Source: Osedax fenrisi (taxonomy: Eukaryota; Annelida; Polychaeta; Sabellida; Siboglinidae). Taken from it: a stretch of DNA of 64,000 nt. The translations under genes were made by a program, and so were the position numbers. Each line of letters opens with the position of its first letter. The first letter of the stretch is position 1. Location: the NCBI GenBank assembly GCA_964019155.1, contig OZ025240.1, forward strand, positions 45,626,274 through 45,690,273, given 5' to 3'. Below, piece after piece: positions 48,160 to 60,587 of this stretch. Under the pieces are notes generated by a model. That model was given only the letters and a program-made list of their open reading frames with translations, did not search any database and was not told where the DNA came from.

Positions 48160-49600
48160 GAAAATCCAAAAGCTCAAATGATTTAAATATTTTTAAACAT
48201 TCACTTTATAATTATAGAAAATTAATAAAAACTGCTAAAAATAAATATTACATAGATCAAATTAAATCAGCTGGAAAAGATACTAAGAGATTATTTAGAT
48301 TATCGTCGACACTACTAGGAAAACTGACAAAACGAATACTGCCTGATAACTCCCCTTTAACTAATGCGACTAACTTTGACTCTTACTTTTACATAAAAAC
48401 ATCATCAATTATAGATAATCTCCCTCGACTCTGCATCCCACCAATATCAAGCCCAATATACTAATTTTCCACTTTTTCATTACCAACCATTATCAATATC
48501 AATAATCTTTTATTAACAGTTAAATCTACATGTAAACTAGACCCAATTCCATTATGTTTATTACATTCTCTTTCATCCCTTCTTTCTCCATTCTACAAAC
48601 AAATTATCGATCGCTCACTAACTGCAGGTATCTTCCCATCCCACATGAAATATGCCCATGTAATTCCCATCCCTAAAAACCAGTCCATTGATAGGTCAAC
48701 TCTTTCTAATTATCGTCCCATATCCAACCTTTCTTTCATATCTAAGACAATTGAAAGAATAATTGCTAAACAACTTAGAACATACATCAATAATAATAAC
48801 ATACTGCATAAATTACAAAGTGCTTATACAACGGACAAGAGCACTGAAACTTCACTACTCCATACTTTAAACAATATACTACTATTTCCAAAAAATACTC
48901 CCACCATACTGATTCTACTTGACTTGTCGTCGGCTTTCGATACGTTAGACCATAATATTCTTATTCGAAGATTAGAGAACATTGGTATTAAAGATTCTGT
49001 CCTTAGTTGGTTTACATCCTACATAATTAACAGATTCTTTTCTATATGTATAGATAACGTATAAATAACTTATTAGACCTTCTATAACTACTTAACTTGC
49101 TAAACTACTAGTTACTTCCTTAATACTACCCGACTTGACTACTGTAACCCTACTTTAAATTCATTCCCAGCACATACTATCAAAATGCTCACTAAATTAC
49201 AATATAGAGCCATCAGAACCATTTTCAGGATAAAAAAATACTCAAGACAACATATCACACATTATATGAAATACATTCACTGGCTACCCATCCCTTACCG
49301 CATACAATACAAATTACTCCTACTGACCCACCATTCCACCCATAATAATAAACCTGACTATCTTACTGAACTACTTACGAACTACAAGTCATCCCGACCA
49401 CAACGAACAATACATAAATACAAACTAAATATACCAATAACTTTATCACTTAATAAAAACAGGAATCTTCTTTTTCTATAATATCATCTAAACTATGGAA
49501 CTCCCTACCTCACTCAATTAGATCTATAGTTTCTGACCACACCTTTAAAGTCAAATTGAAAACACATCTATTTAATATAGCTTATAATAATTAATATACG
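48160..49600 (+). pseudogene. LINE element 3 ORF2, RT part without catalytic core
   Basis: MKYAHVIPIPK (48645), LSNYRPISNLSFISKTIER and LILLDLSSAFDTLDHNIL (motif A) are kept up to TAA at 49062-49064. The G-V-P-Q-G and Y-A-D-D motifs are missing. The thumb resumes at about 49130 (LDYCNPTLNSFP, KLQYRAIRTIFRIKK, IHWLPIPYRIQYKLL) and ends SSKLWNSLPHSIRS in another frame near 49540. A deletion of roughly 100-150 codons is inferred. Confidence 0.8.
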
Positions 49601-50797
49601 ATACACCGCCGAAAACTCATTACTGATGTTGATCGCAATATCTAAATAAATTAGTTACAAGGTTACAAGGTTACAATCATATGTGTATGTGAGTACTATT
49701 AACTAGGGATCTACATTTTCAAATCTTTTAAATCGAGTTTCAAATCGAGTCAAATCGAGTCAATTCGAGTCACATCATTTTCAAACATTTATATAAATTA
49801 TTATTTCAAATCTTAAATCTAATTTTCGAGTCAATTCGAGTCACACCTATTTTCAAACATTTGTATGGATTAAATTCACTATTTATCATAGTATTGTAGC
49901 CACATTATATGTAATTTATATACTTATAAATTATATAAGTCATTATTTATTTGTATATATAATAGGAATATATTTAATAAGTTCGATTAGTATTATAATT
50001 TGGAATAAACTCAAAAAAAGGAGCATTTATACGATCGGAGTGACAGATTATTATGTAGTGCGGGCGGTAGCTTGCGGCGCACGCCATTTAAATTAGTGAA
50101 CAAACATGTATTAATAGATAATAGATAAGGGCGTAAGTAGCTAATTGCGTATCCTAAATTATTATTATATAATACTCACGATTCGATTTTATATGATACA
50201 TTGGATGGCATACAGTGTATGATACACTCTCAATATATAACTATATGTAGAGAAATAGGTACACTTATTAACTATTTTAGTGTTTGTATATTATATATGT
50301 GTGTATATATGCATGTATGTAGATAGGTGTGTGGGTGTATATGTAGGTAGGTGTTAATTAGTTAGATAGGTATGCAGGTAGGTAGTATATATATGTAGTA
50401 TATATAAGTATATAAGTACCTATATGTGTAGATGGATAGATAGGTAGGCAAATATGTAGGCAGGTATACATGTGGGGAGGTAGGTAGGCAGTCAGGTATG
50501 TAGGACCTACATATACATATATATATATATATACATTGGGAAAGTAGGTAGGTATGTATATAGCTAGATAGATGGGTAGTATAGTTAGGTAGGTTGTATG
50601 TAGATAGGTGGGTAGTCAGGCAGGTATGATTGTAGGTAGGCATATGGATGGGTGGGTAGATAGGAGGTAGGTATGTGGGTGATAGGGTAGTTACATAGGC
50701 AAGTAGGTTGGTAGGTAGTCATGAACATAGATAGATATATGGGTGGGTAGTTAGGTGGTTGGTGGATAGGTAGATAGATAGTTAGGTGGGTGGTAGG

Positions 50798-52753
50798 CAT
50801 TCACGTTCGTTTGAAGAGACGGTATTGCTGAGAATATATTTTTATTAAAGAATATTATATATCAACATAAACAAAAACTGTGTCCCTTAAAAATATGCTT
50901 ACTCGATGTATCTAAAGCATTTGACTCCGTTTCTCACGACGCTATTATTTCTATTGCTAATAGAGCTGGATTACCGAAAACAATCATAGAGTACATTAAA
51001 TATGCTTACACTAATTGTAATACTCAGCTTAAATATAAGAAAGGTATATCGCCTAGTATATTAGTTAATCGCGGCGTAAAACAAGGTGATCCCATGTCAC
51101 CCATGTTATTTAATGCAGTAATTTATAATTATTTAAATACGTAACTTCTGATTTACCCAGTTCTATTAGCATACATAATAATAGCATTGTTAAATTTATG
51201 GCATTCGCTGATGATCTCGTACTCTTTGCAAAGGATGAAATTAGTCTTCAAGCCCAGGTAGATCATGTTATACATAGACTTAAAGAATATGGGCTTGATA
51301 TTAATCCAGCAAAGAGTGCAACTCTTAACATTATTATTAACCCTAAGAAAAAGCAGTGGATCTGTAATCCATATAGCTTTATAATAATTGATAATATTCC
51401 CCTTAAACCCTTGACTATTGATGATACATATAAATACTTAGGTATCGAAATAGGACCTATAGATAATACAAATAATACAATAGTAATAGAGTTAACATCT
51501 ACATTAATATCAATATCTAAAGCATTATTAAAACCTCAACAAAAACTTGATATACTAAAATCTTATCTTTTACCAAGTTTATTACATAGGCTAACTTTCT
51601 CTAATATATATCTTAATTCATTGAAAACTATGGATAGATCAATTAGGTCTTTTGTTAGACGGTGGTTGCGACTACCTAAAGATACTTCCCTTGGTGTCTT
51701 TTATGCACCATGTATTATTGGAGGATTGGCGATCACCCGTCTATTTTTACAATACCAGTTATGCGCCTCAAATGGGTAAACTCTATACGTGGAAACGATG
51801 ATCCCATAATACAAACCCTCCCAAATAATATTATATTAAAATGGTCATCTCCAAGATACTATGATAATACATCATTTACTACTAATATCGACATTAAAGC
51901 ATATCATACTAAATATCTTATTAATTCGGCGGACGGACGAGGTCTCGATTATGGTAACCACGCACCTTTTATTAATAACTGGATTAAATTCCCTACTAGA
52001 TTACTAAATGGTAGAGACTTCGTCGATTCGATCAAACTAAAACATGCATTATTATATACAAAATGTAGATCTAAACGAATGTTCCCTAATACGAATACTA
52101 AATGTGTAATGAGGGGATGTAATTATAACTACGATTGCTTAAACCATATAATGCAAACATGTAGTTATAATTACAATAATAGAATACATAGACACAATTA
52201 TGTAAATAGTTTACTTATGTCATTACTAAACAAATATAATTATATCACTATTCTAGAACCACACATCCAAACTCGAAATGGCCTACGTAAACCGGATTTA
52301 ATAATTTATAAAAATGATACTGCATATATAATAGATACACAGATATCAATAGATACAATAAATACTGATATAAACTACACAAAAAATACTAACTACTACA
52401 ATACTACAGATATCATCGCTTATGCCAAGCAAATAACGGGTGCGAACAGAATAGTATTTAGCGCATCGTGCTGGAATTGGCGCGGTATTCCTTCGGCGAT
52501 AACCACACAAGACCTACTAAAACTACGTCTTAATAAACGTGATATTGAGCTAATCAGTATACGTGTGATTGCCGGTGGTCTCTATATTTATCGAAATTAC
52601 TGCCGTAACGGATTAATGTAATATCCACATGTTATCTTGGCCTCTTCCTTGCCAACATTCGTTTATAACATTATTATTTTCTTATTTTGTTTATAACGTC
52701 AATAAATGGGATAATTGTAATTGGTTGTCAAGCTAACCAATTTCCGAAAATAG
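50798..52753 (+). mobile_element. R2-like LINE, 5'-truncated
   Basis: The insert begins abruptly in coding sequence (AENIFLLKNIIYQHKQK) and ends AACCAATTTCCGAAAATA with no poly(A). Both sides return to the GGTA array. Reverse transcriptase, a zinc knuckle and a restriction-like endonuclease are present, the domain order of R2-type elements. Classic R2 elements insert only in 28S rDNA; this copy lies in a transposon's simple repeat. Confidence 0.85.
50822..52621 (+). pseudogene. R2-like ORF: RT plus restriction-like endonuclease
   Basis: Pieces in order: CLLDVSKAFDSVSHDAI (RT motif A, 50900 on), LVNRGVKQGDPMSPMLFN (motif B, to 51115), a frameshift with TAA near 51144, FMAFADDLVLFAKDE (motif C, 51195 on), YKYLGIEIG, LKPQQKLDILKSYLLPSLLH and VRRWLRLPKD. 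A second frameshift near 51730 follows, then the endonuclease region. A cysteine/histidine cluster (CVMRGC, then LNHIMQTC) precedes GLRKPDLIIYKND and YIIDTQIS, where R-K-P-D and I-D-x-Q are the restriction-like endonuclease motif. It stops at TAA 52619-52621. Two frameshifts make it inactive. Confidence 0.85.
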
Positions 52754-53234
52754 GTAGGTGGGTTGTTGGGTAGGGTATGTATATAGGCAATTAGGTGGGT
52801 GGGTAGGTAGTCATGAATATACTTAGGTTGGTAAGTAGGTAGGTATATAGGTGGGTAAGTAGGTATTCATGTAGATATGTAGCTATAGTAGGTAGGTATG
52901 TAGGAAATCTTCAATGGAATTTGTTTAGCTTTACTGTGCTCTCAAATTATACTTTGTTTGTAGAAATAAAGGGGATCAACTGTATATTTGATGATGGGAA
53001 GTTTTTACTATCAATAAATTCAATAATTTATATGAAAAACATTTTTTTATGATTTGAAAGTCTTCGAATACAGGACTTGGTAAATATTTGATGTCTTCAA
53101 ACATTTTTTTGGTGATTTGAATGTCTTCGAATACATGACTTGGTAGAGATTTGATGTATCCAAACATATTTTTAGTAATTTGAAAGTCTTCGAAGCCAAG
53201 CAAAGATTTGAATTTTTAGATCACTACTGTTAAC

Positions 53235-54055
53235 TAGTTGTGTATAATGAATAATAGACAAGTTGGACCATATAAGTGCAAAACAGGTGCACGGTATCGC
53301 GTGGTACAGTTATTTCTTAGCCAATCAGGGAGGGCTGCGTTCCCTAGGCACACACGCAGTGCGTGCGTCAACCTGATTCCTGAAGCAGTAAACATGTTAC
53401 ATAATGGGACGTCCGATATATAGTTCGTTAGCTAGATATGGAACGTTCCATTATACTAAGCAGTACGGAATGGTCCATTACGGATAGCAATGTGAGATAT
53501 ATGTATATATATATTTATAGATTCTGTTTTCGCCTCTCGCCGTGAACGGTCGTGTTTTATATTCATTCGATTCGCATTGTTTGACAATACAAATATTACA
53601 ACATTATTGTGACGCATTTACATCGTTTCTGTACGTTCATCATACATTCATAAATTGGTCAACGTTTACGTGTTACTCGGTACCCGTCCAGGAGGATCTC
53701 CCGTGCCTGGCTCGCTATGGTTGTCGGTTACCCGTACTTTAAACCGTCGGTACCTTGAGTTTAGTTACTATTTATCACGTATCTTATATTTATTTAATAT
53801 TTATAATTATATTGCCTGTGTGCTTATATTAACTTTATTAATCAATACATATATATATATATATATATTTATGTTTATGTATGTGTGTATCTATGTGAAT
53901 ATATACACATATTTAGCTGTATCTATATATATATATGTATATATATATATATAAGTATTTTATACTGATATTTATAATTGTATTGTTTTATTTTATTGAT
54001 TTTCTGAACGTTTCGCTTCAGTGATTTCTTTCTTTAAATCATATCATACAATATA
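53235..54055 (+). other. 5' region of LINE element 4
   Basis: GC- and CpG-richer than the rest (CACACACGCAGTGCGTGCGT, CGCCTCTCGCCGTGAACGG, GGTACCCGTCCAGGAGG), with a TATA-like ATATATATTTATAG at about 53505. The small frames here (53238, 53542, 53655) lack motifs. It probably contains the element's promoter and untranslated leader; an unrelated insertion such as an LTR cannot be excluded. Confidence 0.4.
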
Positions 54056-55063
54056 ATGGATTGTAATTCATGCACAAAACCATTAAATACTAAATGTATT
54101 AAATGCGCTTGTGGATATTCAATTCACTTTGAATGTTTGTATAATACTTATATACTACCAAATGATTATACGAATATTTCCCAGTCGAAATATGCGATTT
54201 ATATTCTATCTTCGCAACACTTTAAATTTATATGTGAATCGTGTATAGTTAAACCAACTGAAAATATTATTGAATTAACTAACCCTAAATTTAATACCAA
54301 TGATGATAAACTTGATTACCTTACTAATATTACTACAAATATTAATAAAAAACTTGACATAATGAATTCAGAAATAATTTCATTTAAAAAATCATCTAAC
54401 ACTATGAAGTCAAACACTTCAACTATTCTTAATAATATTTCATCCGCCTTATCCTCACTTCCAGATACATTAAATAAAACTACCTCTAAATCTTTTAGTG
54501 ATATCGTTAAATCAACATTACCGACGCATAAACCCACCGTTACTAAACCAACTCCTAACATTTTGTCATGCTCTTCTCAACCCTCGGTTGTTATTGAGCA
54601 TATTTCACCTGACAATAGAAATCTTACATACATTAAATCACTATTCAAACAACTAGAAATCGATTCTAATACCATTACAGATTACTCATTCATTTCTCAC
54701 TATGCTAATCTAGTAGTATCTTCATCATGCATAATTGATAGTTTAATTAACTCCAGATCTGATCTTCAACCAACTGATTTCAAATCATTATTCATTCGTC
54801 CTTTCATTGCCAGTGATATAATGAAAATTGGACGTAATTACTTCCACGCTTCTAAATCTTCTCTGACGAAATTTAAGTGTGTACTTAATATGCGCAGCCT
54901 TTCTTATCAACTTCGTAATTTGATTAATACAAGTAACTCGGAAACATATGGTATCGATTGGAAATCAAAACCATATATCCCTGATGTCAATGAATTCCTT
55001 CAATGGTCAAATTCATATGAACATTATCTGAAATCCAAAAAAGGTTCTTCTCCCTCTGATTGA
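54056..55063 (+). CDS. L2-type LINE ORF1 protein with cysteine finger
   Basis: 335 aa. The N terminus has C-x2-C (CNSC), C-x2-C-x-C (CIKCAC), H-x2-C (HFEC) and C-x2-C (CESC), a PHD/RING-like zinc finger as in CR1/L2 ORF1 proteins. A linker rich in S, T and P follows (residues ~95-175). The C-terminal domain has VVIEHISPDNRN, SLFIRPFIAS, KCVLNMRSLSYQLR and IDWKSKPYIPD. It probably binds the element RNA. It ends TGA at 55061-55063 followed by CTT in frame with the endonuclease. Confidence 0.85.
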   Translation: MDCNSCTKPLNTKCIKCACGYSIHFECLYNTYILPNDYTNISQSKYAIYILSSQHFKFICESCIVKPTENIIELTNPKFNTNDDKLDYLTNITTNINKKLDIMNSEIISFKKSSNTMKSNTSTILNNISSALSSLPDTLNKTTSKSFSDIVKSTLPTHKPTVTKPTPNILSCSSQPSVVIEHISPDNRNLTYIKSLFKQLEIDSNTITDYSFISHYANLVVSSSCIIDSLINSRSDLQPTDFKSLFIRPFIASDIMKIGRNYFHASKSSLTKFKCVLNMRSLSYQLRNLINTSNSETYGIDWKSKPYIPDVNEFLQWSNSYEHYLKSKKGSSPSD

Positions 55064-57870
55064 CTTTGTTATCATAATGATTATAAGTATTTATTTCAAT
55101 TAATTAATTCGAGATATGTTCGTAATAAAGTTGATATTATAGCTTAATCTATTATTGATTCAAAATGTCTTATAACGGCAATTACAGAAACCTGGCTGAC
55201 TGATAAAGACACTGCTCTATCATCACAACTAATACCTCAAGGGTATACTATAACTATTGCTAATAGATCTATTCCTTGTCGTGGTGGTGGTCTTGCATTA
55301 ATTTACTCATCTAAATTGAAACTTGTCTCCACTACCATTCCGTCATGATGATCTGCAATCTTAAGTTTCCATCTTCTTGTACAATATATTTTGTTCTAAT
55401 TTACCGTCCTCCTTCTTCTAGTATCACTGAATTTTTAGTTGATCTAACATCTATTTTTGAATCGATCTCTTCAGATAACACTATAATTCTTGGCGATTTT
55501 AACATACAATATAATAGATCTTATCCTGCTGCATCATCTTTAAAAAGTTTGATCAATGAGTTCTCTCTCACGCAACATATACTTTTTCCCACTAATACGA
55601 ATGGTAATTGCATTGATCTAGTTATATCACCATCTTCATCTGACATTGTTTCATCTCCTTCTCAAAGTTTTCTAATTTCTGATCACTTTGTAGGTACGTT
55701 TGAGTTGATATTACCACCATCTACCTCTCCCCGACCAGAGCGTTCTTTTAGGAAGATATCTGCTATTAACATTCTTTCATTTGTAAATTCTATATTTTCA
55801 CGACTTGATAATCCTCAGTCGTTGCTCGTAGTTGACTCTCTTTACGACAATTTTAATGCTGCTATCTCAAATTCTCTTGAAATATTTGCTCCTGTCATAA
55901 AATCCATTAATCGATCATTTTCCAAATCACCTTGATTTAACAATGAACTAGTAAACCTACGTCGAACACTTAGAAAACTCCAAAATAGATATCAAGTATC
56001 TAACCTTGAATCTGATCTTACATCTTTCAAAGTATGCCGTTCACTCTATAGGACTAAACTTATCACATTAAAATCCTCCTACTTTACTGATAAGTTAAAT
56101 AACTTTGGTATGTCTTCCAAACAAGCATTTCAACTTTCATTTAAATTAATCGGTCGAGATCAGAATAGACGTCTTCCTGACCATTCTGACTCCTATCTGT
56201 GCACTGCTTTTTCCAATTTCTTTCAACGAAAGATATCTAATGTTATCGATTCTCTCCCAAGATTTAATGTCGCACTATTTGATGTTACTTTCATTACCTC
56301 TTCAAATCATTGGTCTTGTTTTACCCTTCCATCTCAGGCATTTGTTCTTTCATTAGTGACTTCCCTCAAATCTCACTCCCCTTTAGATCCTGTTCCATTG
56401 GTCTTACTTCGTTCCATTTCTCCCTATATAATTGGTTTGATTACTAATATTATCAATGTATCTCTTATTACTTCTACTGTTCCACAATCGATGAAACACT
56501 CGTATATTACCCCACTACTTAAAAAACCGACTTTAGATCACTCAAATTTGACTAACTACAGACCAATATCCCAACTCTCGTCAATATCAAAGACTTTATA
56601 ACGAGTTGTTTCAACCCAGTTAATACATTATATAACTACAAACAATATTGCTGATTGTTTTCAAAGTGCTTATCTCCCACACCGCAGCACAGAAACTGCC
56701 CTCAACCTTATTTTCAGTGACATTCTTTTATCTCTTGACACCAAATGCCCATGTTATCTTATTCTACTAGATTTATCGTGCGCTTTTGACTCTCTTAATC
56801 TTATTATTCTTTCGTATCGCCTACGTGAGATAGGAATTAATGGTCAAGTACTCAACTGGTTCATGTCCTTTGTCTCAAATAGAACTTCTTCTGTTAAAAT
56901 TAATTCTTCTTTATCACAACCATTTACTAACTCATACGGTGTTCCGCAAGGCTCCGTACTCGGGCCCATTTTATTCATAATCTATATATTACCTATTAGA
57001 TCAATATTTCTTAAATATCCTCATCTACATTATCATCTTTATGCAGATGATTTGCAAATTTATACGTCCTTCCCACCATCATGTAACACTGAATCTATTC
57101 AATTAACTATTTATAACTGCATTACTGAATTAATTACATGGTTCTCCACTAACTCATTATCATTAAATATGGCTAAAACTAATACCATTATTTTATCTAG
57201 ATCCTCTTCCCCTTTAACTATATCCAATCCTTTTTTACGCTCCCTTCCTATTTCCGAATCAGTGACTACACTAGGTATTACCTTTGATAACAAGTTCAAT
57301 GTATCGTTGCAAATAACAAATGTAATTCGTATAGCTAACTATTATCTTTACAATATTAGAAAGACACGTAATAAACTTACTTATAACTTAACGAAGTGTT
57401 TACTCGACTCCCTTGTATTCAGTAGACTTCGTTATTGTTGCTCATTATATACTACTCTCCCACTTTATTTAATGCACAGATTTGAAAATATTCAACGTCG
57501 TGCGGTTAGAATACTGTACAAGCTCAAACGTCGTATGGATGTTTCGATTACATCTCTGATGATTTCTCTTGGTTGGCTTCCGTTTCATTCTCAATGCAAG
57601 TTTCGTCTCATGTGCATAACGCAAAGAGCCATTTACCGATCTATTCCCGAATATCTCGCTACGTTAATATCATTTCGTTCCGACTCCCGACCTCGCCGCT
57701 CTGGATCCACAATGGTTCTACACCAACCAATTACTTCTACGAGATTTGCTGAAGCAGCATTTGCTGTTGCAGCACCAAAATATTGGAACTTATTACCAAT
57801 TGATATACGTATAACTAAATCTGAGTCATTATTTAAACGTAAATTATATAAATATTTTCTTTATTTGTAA
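55064..57870 (+). pseudogene. L2-type LINE ORF2: endonuclease-RT, lightly damaged
   Basis: Directly after the ORF1 stop, LINSRYVRNKVDIIA opens the endonuclease; a TAA follows at 55145. AITETWLTDKD and CRGGGLALIYSS are in the same frame, then a frameshift at about 55345 leads to LIYRPPSSS, ILGDFNIQY, FLISDHF. TGA at 55933-55935 replaces the tryptophan of the usual S-P-W-F-N. After TAA at 56599-56601 the RT continues: LILLDLSCAFDSLN (A), YGVPQGSVLGPILF (B), YADDLQIYTSF (C), and the C-terminal FAVAAPKYWNLLP. Catalytic residues are intact. Confidence 0.85.
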
Positions 57871-58045
57871 TTCCATTTAATATCATTGTTCTCGTTATTA
57901 TGTATTGTTCTAGTTTTCGTTCTTTACTATTATTTTTTGTTTATTTTTATTTTATTATATATGACGCCGATAAACATATAATGTTTTGTTAGTCAATAAA
58001 CTATTTAATAATAATAATAATAATATATATATATATATATATATA

Positions 58046-58256
58046 TATTGTTATTGTTATTGTTATTTTATTTGGTGGAGTCCTTTCATCCCATCCAGGA
58101 ACTTAGATGAAGTTTTCAATTATAACAATATATGGCTCTAATGTCCCTTCGAAGCCGCTATCATGTTAAGGAATACATGGTTTTAACGAGAGCCGATCAT
58201 TTATGTATACACAATTATAGCCTTAGCCACTGAGCCACACAGGCAGTTTTATATAT
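58046..58256 (-). mobile_element. tRNA-derived SINE
   Basis: On the minus strand GTGTGGCTCAGTGGCTAAGG contains a perfect pol III A box (TGGCTCAGTGG, at 58227-58237). GGCTTCGAAGGG near 58143-58154 is a weak B box, and the unit ends in a repeated ATAACA-type tail (58047-58067). The spacing between boxes (about 70 nt) and the tail fit a SINE better than a tRNA gene. It inserted just downstream of LINE element 4. Confidence 0.55.
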
Positions 58257-58259
58257 GGA

Positions 58260-59190
58260 TATATATGACGGTCGGCACACTTTATAAATGAACATCGTGT
58301 GTATACAGGATACTATAGTAGGTAATTGACAACTGAATATACGTTGTTAAATCAATGGTGGTTTTAGGTATAGGTGTGACTATCATAGAAATAATGGGTG
58401 AAGATGAGGGCATCATTGGTAATGGTAATTTTGTAAATTGGTAATATCTATTTATATCTATATTATATGTGTGTGTGTTTGTGTGTATATGTGCGTGTGA
58501 ATATATATATATATATATAGTATCAAAGTATAAAATTAAGTATATTATATACAATAAATATTATAAAATTACAACTGGATTACAACTTCGTTTTAGTATA
58601 TACCATACTATTATTATATATAATTCTGGATAAACGATATAGAGCTAGAGAGATTTTTCTCTAGTTCTATGATAAAGGATAACACCTATCAATTATATAT
58701 GTATATATATTATATTTAACAATAATTTTATTATATTACCTTATTAAATCAACTTGTAATATACGATAAACAATCTAAATATTGATAAATTGTCAATATA
58801 GGAAGTAGAATAAATAGGAAGAATTATCAAACAAGGAATTAATTAATCAATACCGTTAATTTCAATTTTCGCGCTAAACACAATTTCCACAATAACACAC
58901 TTACCTGCGCAGTGGGTGAGGTGGGTAACGTAATGGGCGTGTCTTGTCATAACGCTTCATTTCACACAGTATTCACAATGTGTATGATATAATATTAGTG
59001 GAATGCTATAGCATATATGAACCTCTATTTATAGATATGTAGTAGAACAACTAGAAAATATCTAATATATATATATATATATATATTGCGCAATAATATT
59101 ATATTAAAGACTCTCTAATATAGTGTAACTATTTTATAAATATATGTTGATTAATATTAATAACAAGTATATATGTATATTTTTTAGGAC
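58260..59190. other. AT-rich gap, no gene seen
   Basis: The frame at 58282-58554 (minus) is dominated by a TG/TA microsatellite. GC-richer words at 58875-58950 (ACTTACCTGCGCAGTGGGTG) could be part of a gene or repeat, but nothing more is visible. Confidence 0.4.
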
Positions 59191-59194
59191 TTGT

Positions 59195-59290
59195 CAAAAT
59201 AATAAAGGGTAATTGTCTCGATAAGTTCTACTTCTACAATTACCCGATTGTTAAAATCAAATCTAATAATAATAATAATAATAATAATAT
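59195..59290 (+). mobile_element. LINE 3' end with (AAT)n tail
   Basis: GGGTAATTGTCTCGATAAG, CTACTTCTACAATTACCCG, then AAATCAAATCTAATAATAAT. It is similar in layout and words to the tails at 25440 and 43250. Confidence 0.5.
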
Positions 59291-59299
59291 ATACTTGAC

Positions 59300-59492
59300 T
59301 TTATATATAATCATATTACTAATAGTTGTTTTACCTAATTATAACATATATACATATTCCATTACAATAATGTATATTTACAAACTAATGAACTAATTAG
59401 TTCATTAGTGCATTAGTACTTTAATGTGGGATTTATATAAATCACAGAAATATTAAACATAAATAAGTGTATACATTACCACTATTAGATAG

Positions 59493-59527
<35 letters not shown>

Positions 59528-60310
59528 ATGTGTTTGTATGTGTGCGTATGTATATATTATACAATTATATTGATATAGAATTCTATTAATAATAATTCTT
59601 ATTAATAAGAAATATATTTTATAAAATATAATATTGCACAATAGATATCGATGTTGTAATATCCAATGTGTTTATTTGACCTATACAATATACAACATTG
59701 GAACATACATTGAATACATAAAATAATCATATTCAAAGTGTTTATTTCACCTAAAAAATATACAAAATTAGCCTTGAGGATATCGACGAAATACGATTTG
59801 TGATGATGGATCGTGGTGAATTGAAACTTTCAAAATTTAGTCGAGCGAGAACCTAACAAAAGTAAGTAAGTATATGTTATATATTTAATTTTGTACATTA
59901 TTTAAAAAAATTTATTTATTAATAATTAACAATTACTAATTTTATTAGTTATTATCAATATATAAATATATAAAATTATTTACATATTTTATTAAATAAG
60001 TTATATAATTTGTTGTTGATAGTTAATTTATCTTGTAAATCAAAAACAATTTTTGAATAAATGATAAGGTTAACCGTAACACTGTAGGGTATGTTATATA
60101 TGAGAAAACATATTAGTGATTTTTCGATATATAATTTATATATATTATCTGTTAATTATAATATATGGGTAGGCAACATATTGTACATTAATGAAGAATA
60201 TCCCCATTTTCTTATTAAATATATATTTTAAATATAAGATTATATTGTTTAATATATATTGTTTGATTTCTGTAATGTATTTGATATCATTTAATTTCAT
60301 AATATATATA
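59300..60310. other. AT-rich gap, no gene seen
   Basis: A (TA)n/(TG)n microsatellite lies at 59494-59545. A short GC-richer stretch at 59770-59860 (CGACGAAATACGATTTGTG, TTTAGTCGAGCGAGAACC) ends at an AAGTAAGTAAGTA donor-like run. Its frame is too short to interpret. Confidence 0.4.
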
Positions 60311-60392
60311 TATATAAATCAATATATTATTTTTTATAAATTCCCGCTATAGTAATTTAGCTATAAAAGTGTAACCTTCAAACTAATTATTA

Positions 60393-60587
60393 ATGTTTAT
60401 GGAATACTCATTTATAATGTTCCATTACTCTGTATCGTATTTAATAATTTTGATTATTGCGTATCACTTTGTATTTAAGTATTTCTGTGAATTTACATTA
60501 AATTGGTATAATGGGTCTTTATTCCCAGTTAGTAATAAATACTCCTTGAAAATCTGTATTTTTAAAAGAATTACAAAATATATATAA
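60393..60587 (+). CDS. 64-aa frame, paralogue of 5319-5510
   Basis: A frame starting MFMEYSFIMFHYSVSYLI, with a hydrophobic middle and a basic end. It differs from the first copy by about eight substitutions, all amino-acid changing, and by one extra codon (leucine after the G-S). It lies on the opposite strand just downstream of the minus-strand exon at 60732. Function unknown. Confidence 0.2.
   Translation: MFMEYSFIMFHYSVSYLIILIIAYHFVFKYFCEFTLNWYNGSLFPVSNKYSLKICIFKRITKYI

Larger units (their letters stand above)
45860..49680 (+). mobile_element. L2-type LINE, element 3, decayed
   Basis: ORF1 with an N-terminal cysteine finger, endonuclease, partial RT and C terminus lie in order on the plus strand, with many breaks. 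The 3' end is marked by GGTTACAAGGTTACAA (49658-49676), a short tandem tail. The RT core with the Y-A-D-D motif has been deleted near 49061-49090. Confidence 0.85.
49704..53226. mobile_element. hAT-like non-autonomous transposon, copy B
   Basis: The ends TAGGGATCTACATTTTC and TTTTTAGATCACTA match those of copy A at 895-2559. The flanks CTATTAAC (49696-49703) and CTGTTAAC (53227-53234) are an 8-bp duplication with one mismatch, different from that of copy A, so the two copies inserted separately. Relative to copy A it carries an R2-like LINE (50798-52753) in the GGTA array and lacks about 190 bp of that array. Confidence 0.85.
53235..58020 (+). mobile_element. L2-type LINE, element 4, nearly full length
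   Basis: Leader, complete ORF1, and ORF2 with only three nonsense changes and one frameshift, followed by a short 3' region and a (TAA)n tail (58003-58022). ORF1 and ORF2 start in the same frame around one TGA CTT. Its low decay makes it, with the LINE at 20.8 kb, one of the two youngest here. Confidence 0.85.

Noticed and set aside
53235..53760. LTR of an LTR retrotransposon upstream of LINE element 4
   Set aside because: The CpG-rich stretch with a TATA-like box tempted this call, but no second LTR, no convincing primer-binding site and no target duplication are visible. A LINE leader is the simpler reading.
58140..58240. Functional tRNA gene on the minus strand
   Set aside because: The A box is perfect, but the B box is degenerate, the box spacing is too long and no acceptor stem pairs. 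The repeat tail points to a SINE.
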